A stretch of DNA of 46,748 bases, from assembly GCA_017399485.1 (NCBI GenBank), contig JAFQCA010000005.1, positions 1 to 46,748 of the forward strand, given 5' to 3'. Shown in pieces: positions 43,782 through 46,748 of the stretch (position 1 is the stretch's first letter; every line of letters begins with the position of its first letter). This DNA is from Alistipes sp. GTDB lineage: Bacteria; Bacteroidota; Bacteroidia; Bacteroidales; Rikenellaceae. A model generated the notes under the pieces. That model saw only the letters and a list, made by a program, of their open reading frames with translations. It was not told the origin of the DNA and did not search any database. Position numbers and translations under genes: made by a program.

Positions 43782-46673
43782 TTATTTGCGAGCAGCCTTC
43801 TTTTTCTCGATGTACTGCTTCATTCTCTCGATGTTCTGCTCGAAAGATACAGCCTTAAGCTCAAGTTTGTGAGCAGCCTGCTTCTTCTCGAAGTAAACTG
43901 AACGGCTCTTAGGAGCAGCCTGAGCCTCGATAGCAGCGTCGCTTACTGACTTAAGGTTAGCGCCACCCTTCAACTCTGTAGCGTTCTTGCGAACTGCCTC
44001 AACGTCTACATCCTCATCAGCGGCCTCCCAGCCCTTAGTCAATACAACCTCAGACTTGATAACAGTGTTGTATAACTGCATACCCCAATATGAGGTGTAG
44101 AATGCGTTAGGATAGTATGTTAAGCCCTCGAAGTCGAATGACTTGATTGTGATAGTCTGCTTGTCGTCAGAAACCTCAACGGGCAAGTTAGGCCACTTGC
44201 TAACATCGTCCATATCAGCCTCATTCAACGGCATAGAATATACATAAGCAGTCTCACCCTCAGCATTTGTACCTGCCAAGTGGAAATCAGTACCATTGGT
44301 CCAACGTGTAAGAGGAGCCAAACGGTTCATATTTACGGGAACAAATACGTCACCAGCCTCATTAACCTGCAAGAACCACTTTGCTCCGAAGTCGTAGAAG
44401 ATTGAACTTACGTCAGATGCGTTGTAACCGCTGTTGTCTGTGAACAAATCCCAAGGAGTTGCTGTACGCAAGTTAGAGTACTCTGCGTTACCGTGAGCGT
44501 GGAAATCCCAACCTGTACAGAGGATACGGTTCTGACCGCGTACCTTTTTGTTGTAGATTTCGGCCTGCTCCTTGAACTCTGCGAAGTAAGCATCAGTCTG
44601 CTCCTTAGATACACCATTCTCCTCATAGAGGTCGTAGATGTCCTGTGTCAAAGTCTCAGGATAAGTAACATCACCGATAACAACCTTTGTTGAGAATGTC
44701 TCTGTGTGAGGAATGTATCCCCACTCATCCTCGCTAATCTGGCCATAAGTCTGATACTCTACAGTTGCTGTAGCAGTCCACTCGCCATCAAGAGCACCAA
44801 AGAGGTCTGACTCAACACGAGGAGCGTCAGGTACTACGCCAGACTTAGCCTCAGCGACAGCCTTCGGGTTCTCACCCTCAAATACGCTGGGACGGCCCTC
44901 GCTGTTCCAACCCATAACAGCCAAACGTGTAGTAGCATCCTCGCGTGAGGGCAATGTGATAACGCAACCCTCTGCAGAGTTAATCAACTGAATCTCATCC
45001 TCAGAGAATACGAAACCTTGGTTACGGTTGCTCTCGCAAAGGTCAGCGTAAGTGTTGTACTCCAACTCCTCGTTGAACTCACGTACGTAGTTAGCAGCAT
45101 AAGCAACCTCGGCTACGGGTGATTCTGTAAAGTTAGTACACTTAACATTGAAACTAACCTCGTAAGGTGATGTGGGGTCCAACGGAGTTACCTCAAGTTC
45201 GGGAGCCTCCATTGAGTAATCGGGCAATGTGAATGTAATGTGCTGGAAACTCTGTGACATCTGGTCGGGCATCAAACCTGTACCCATATCAGCCCAACTG
45301 TCAATCTCCTCCTGTGTTGCCTCGCGGCTACCCATAGCAGTCAAAACAACGTGGTAAGTGCCACCAGGAGTAAACTCCCAGAACAAGTCTGCAAGATTAA
45401 CCTCCTGAGGACCATCGTTTGTGCCATCGAAGTCATAGTCAGCCCATACAGTATTGAAGCCTGCATACATACCATAGAATGATGTGCTCAACCACTGCAA
45501 GTAATCCTCGTTACCACCCAAATAGATGTCGAGGTATTGGTTGTATGTAGCGTCGTCATAAATACCTACGCAGAATACGTTAGTCTTCTCGTCGGGAGTA
45601 AGTACTACTGTACCGCCATTAGGAGCCAAATCCTTTGTCTCGATAGCGACAGTACCCTCAAACTCTGCGGGAGCAAGTGTAGTAACCTCAATCTTCTTGT
45701 GCCAAGCACCCTCTTCCCAGAACAATGACTCATCAGGCATATCCTCGGGACCTGCTGCGTTCCACATAGCCTCTTGGTAAGCGTAGGTGTCGAAGGGGAA
45801 TTTATACCAGCCTTCGCCCCAGCCCCAGTCGCTCTCACCCCAAGCAACCTCTGACATAATAAGTACCAAAGGCTCGCCGGGAGCAACGAAATCCCAGTAG
45901 TAGATAGGCTCGCCCATCCACTCATCAACGATAATATTACCCTCATCGTCCATAGCATAACGGTGTGCCTCGTCGATTGTAAGAGTGGTATCGTTTACAA
46001 AACGAGCAGCGGGATAAATGCCATCGTTCAACATTACCATATCGGCATCAGTCATTCCACTATACTTGTTAGAGTTGTACATAGCGATGTTCGAAACACC
46101 CCACTTGATAGAACTACCCTTCTCGCTTACGCTTGCAGGGAACTTAACGTGCAAATCAAAACCATCAGGCTTAACCTTAACTACTGTAATCTCGTCAGAG
46201 TAGTCGGGAGTAGAGAACTTAACCTTGATAACCTCGCCGTAGAACTCGGTCTTAACCTCGTCAGCGCGAGTAGCCTCCTCCTGAGCAGGAACCTTTGCTG
46301 CGATGTAAACAACGTAGTCAGTCAAGCGAGCCAAGTCCTTGAACTCAATAGTTGAAGTGCCGTTTGAAGGCTTAACTACAGTACCGTTCTTGAATACGAT
46401 AGCCTCTGATGTAGGTGCTGACTCGTCAGCAGTCTGAAGAATCCAAGCGTACTCAACGATGTTCTCTGTAGAAATCTTGATAGATGCAGAATCCCACGAA
46501 GTTGCAGCATTTGCTACTTCGCCGTTCTCGCTAACACCCTGAATAGTCAATGTAGGGACTACGGGTTCTGGCTCTGGTTCGGGTTCAGTATCGTCCTTCG
46601 AACAAGCCACAAATCCTCCTGCCAATAATGAAAAGGCGCAGAGAATCATTAGTTTACGTAAAAATTTATCCAT
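43782..46673 (-). CDS. Large multidomain surface lipoprotein of unknown function
   Basis: A 963-residue lipoprotein (lipobox FVAC, Cys24) with an EPEPEPEP spacer after the cysteine. The first part (about 40-150) looks Fn3-like, with WILQTADESAPTSE and LTDYVVYIAAKVPA. Further Fn3-like repeats at about 350-620 include GGTYHVVLTAMGSREATQEE and LAVMGWNSEGRP. A lipocalin-like or beta-sandwich domain begins near LDGEWTATATVEYQ (about 645). The last 60 residues are a Lys/Glu/Ala-rich helix (ERMKQYIEKKKAARK). I do not recognise a family. It is followed by a terminator, then the tlpA-like, DUF6029-like and Omp28-type genes on the same strand. Confidence 0.75.
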   Translation of the reverse strand: MDKFLRKLMILCAFSLLAGGFVACSKDDTEPEPEPEPVVPTLTIQGVSENGEVANAATSWDSASIKISTENIVEYAWILQTADESAPTSEAIVFKNGTVVKPSNGTSTIEFKDLARLTDYVVYIAAKVPAQEEATRADEVKTEFYGEVIKVKFSTPDYSDEITVVKVKPDGFDLHVKFPASVSEKGSSIKWGVSNIAMYNSNKYSGMTDADMVMLNDGIYPAARFVNDTTLTIDEAHRYAMDDEGNIIVDEWMGEPIYYWDFVAPGEPLVLIMSEVAWGESDWGWGEGWYKFPFDTYAYQEAMWNAAGPEDMPDESLFWEEGAWHKKIEVTTLAPAEFEGTVAIETKDLAPNGGTVVLTPDEKTNVFCVGIYDDATYNQYLDIYLGGNEDYLQWLSTSFYGMYAGFNTVWADYDFDGTNDGPQEVNLADLFWEFTPGGTYHVVLTAMGSREATQEEIDSWADMGTGLMPDQMSQSFQHITFTLPDYSMEAPELEVTPLDPTSPYEVSFNVKCTNFTESPVAEVAYAANYVREFNEELEYNTYADLCESNRNQGFVFSEDEIQLINSAEGCVITLPSREDATTRLAVMGWNSEGRPSVFEGENPKAVAEAKSGVVPDAPRVESDLFGALDGEWTATATVEYQTYGQISEDEWGYIPHTETFSTKVVIGDVTYPETLTQDIYDLYEENGVSKEQTDAYFAEFKEQAEIYNKKVRGQNRILCTGWDFHAHGNAEYSNLRTATPWDLFTDNSGYNASDVSSIFYDFGAKWFLQVNEAGDVFVPVNMNRLAPLTRWTNGTDFHLAGTNAEGETAYVYSMPLNEADMDDVSKWPNLPVEVSDDKQTITIKSFDFEGLTYYPNAFYTSYWGMQLYNTVIKSEVVLTKGWEAADEDVDVEAVRKNATELKGGANLKSVSDAAIEAQAAPKSRSVYFEKKQAAHKLELKAVSFEQNIERMKQYIEKKKAARK

Positions 46674-46748
46674 AAAATATTAAATTAAAAAATGAAATAT
46701 TAGTCTGTTTTCGACGGCAAGATACGAAAAAAAACATAAAATATTCCT

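Noticed and set aside
40188..46673. Type IX secretion cargo signals in the envelope locus
   Set aside because: No C-terminal sorting domain is recognisable in the Omp28-type protein or the large lipoprotein; both have lipoprotein signals instead.
1..46748. CRISPR array, SusC/SusD pair or insertion sequence
   Set aside because: No regular spaced repeats, no TonB-dependent receptor or SusD-like gene and no transposase were found in any frame inspected.

Overview
The window is a piece of a Bacteroidota (order Bacteroidales) chromosome, about 46.7 kb, almost fully coding and without phage, insertion-sequence or CRISPR content. The assignment rests on many short upstream regions carrying the Bacteroidales -7 box TAnnTTTG (sometimes with a -33 TTTG), on families largely confined to or typical of this phylum (DUF3078, DUF6029-like, WbqC, Omp28, DUF1080), on an enlarged IspG, and on many periplasmic lipoproteins with a short lipobox. 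Genus cannot be fixed from sequence alone.

Layout. 1-6000: a minus-strand run with a coiled-coil membrane protein, a DUF3108 protein, recG and a GH125 alpha-mannosidase lipoprotein. 6062-10707: housekeeping genes ispG, recO, xerD-like, prmA and wbqC. 10676-12670: a GH2 family protein whose two catalytic glutamates are both replaced. 12861-16178: a plus-strand run cvpA-rsgA-trmH-class III aminotransferase, closed by a two-way terminator shared with nfo. 17205-21709: DUF3078 barrel, S41 protease, small membrane protein and calcineurin-like phosphoesterase. 21814-27205: minus-strand deoC, an OmpA/TPR lipoprotein, and the rpsO-pnp pair. 27490-30535: apbE, a lipid kinase and an AraC-type regulator.

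The most interesting region is 30619-39924. On the minus strand lie tatA, tatC (with an unusual acidic tail of about 150 residues), a sugar isomerase/epimerase-like TIM barrel, a Gfo/Idh/MocA oxidoreductase with a Tat-like leader, and a DUF1080 (3-keto-glycoside hydrolase/lyase-type) lipoprotein. A second Tat-leader Gfo/Idh/MocA protein follows beyond a DPP4-type peptidase and a tRNA-Leu. Together they look like an exported, NAD(P)-dependent oxidation-elimination route for cleaving glycosides, placed beside the translocase needed to export folded cofactor-bound enzymes.

40188-46673 is a minus-strand envelope locus: a large lipoprotein, a TlpA-like thiol oxidoreductase, a DUF6029-like outer-membrane barrel and an Omp28-type lipoprotein with its own CxxC motif. 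Just upstream of the tRNA is an unlisted small ORF (41 codons) containing two copies of a seven-residue repeat. No SusC/SusD pair, integrase-att system or secondary-metabolite cluster is visible.
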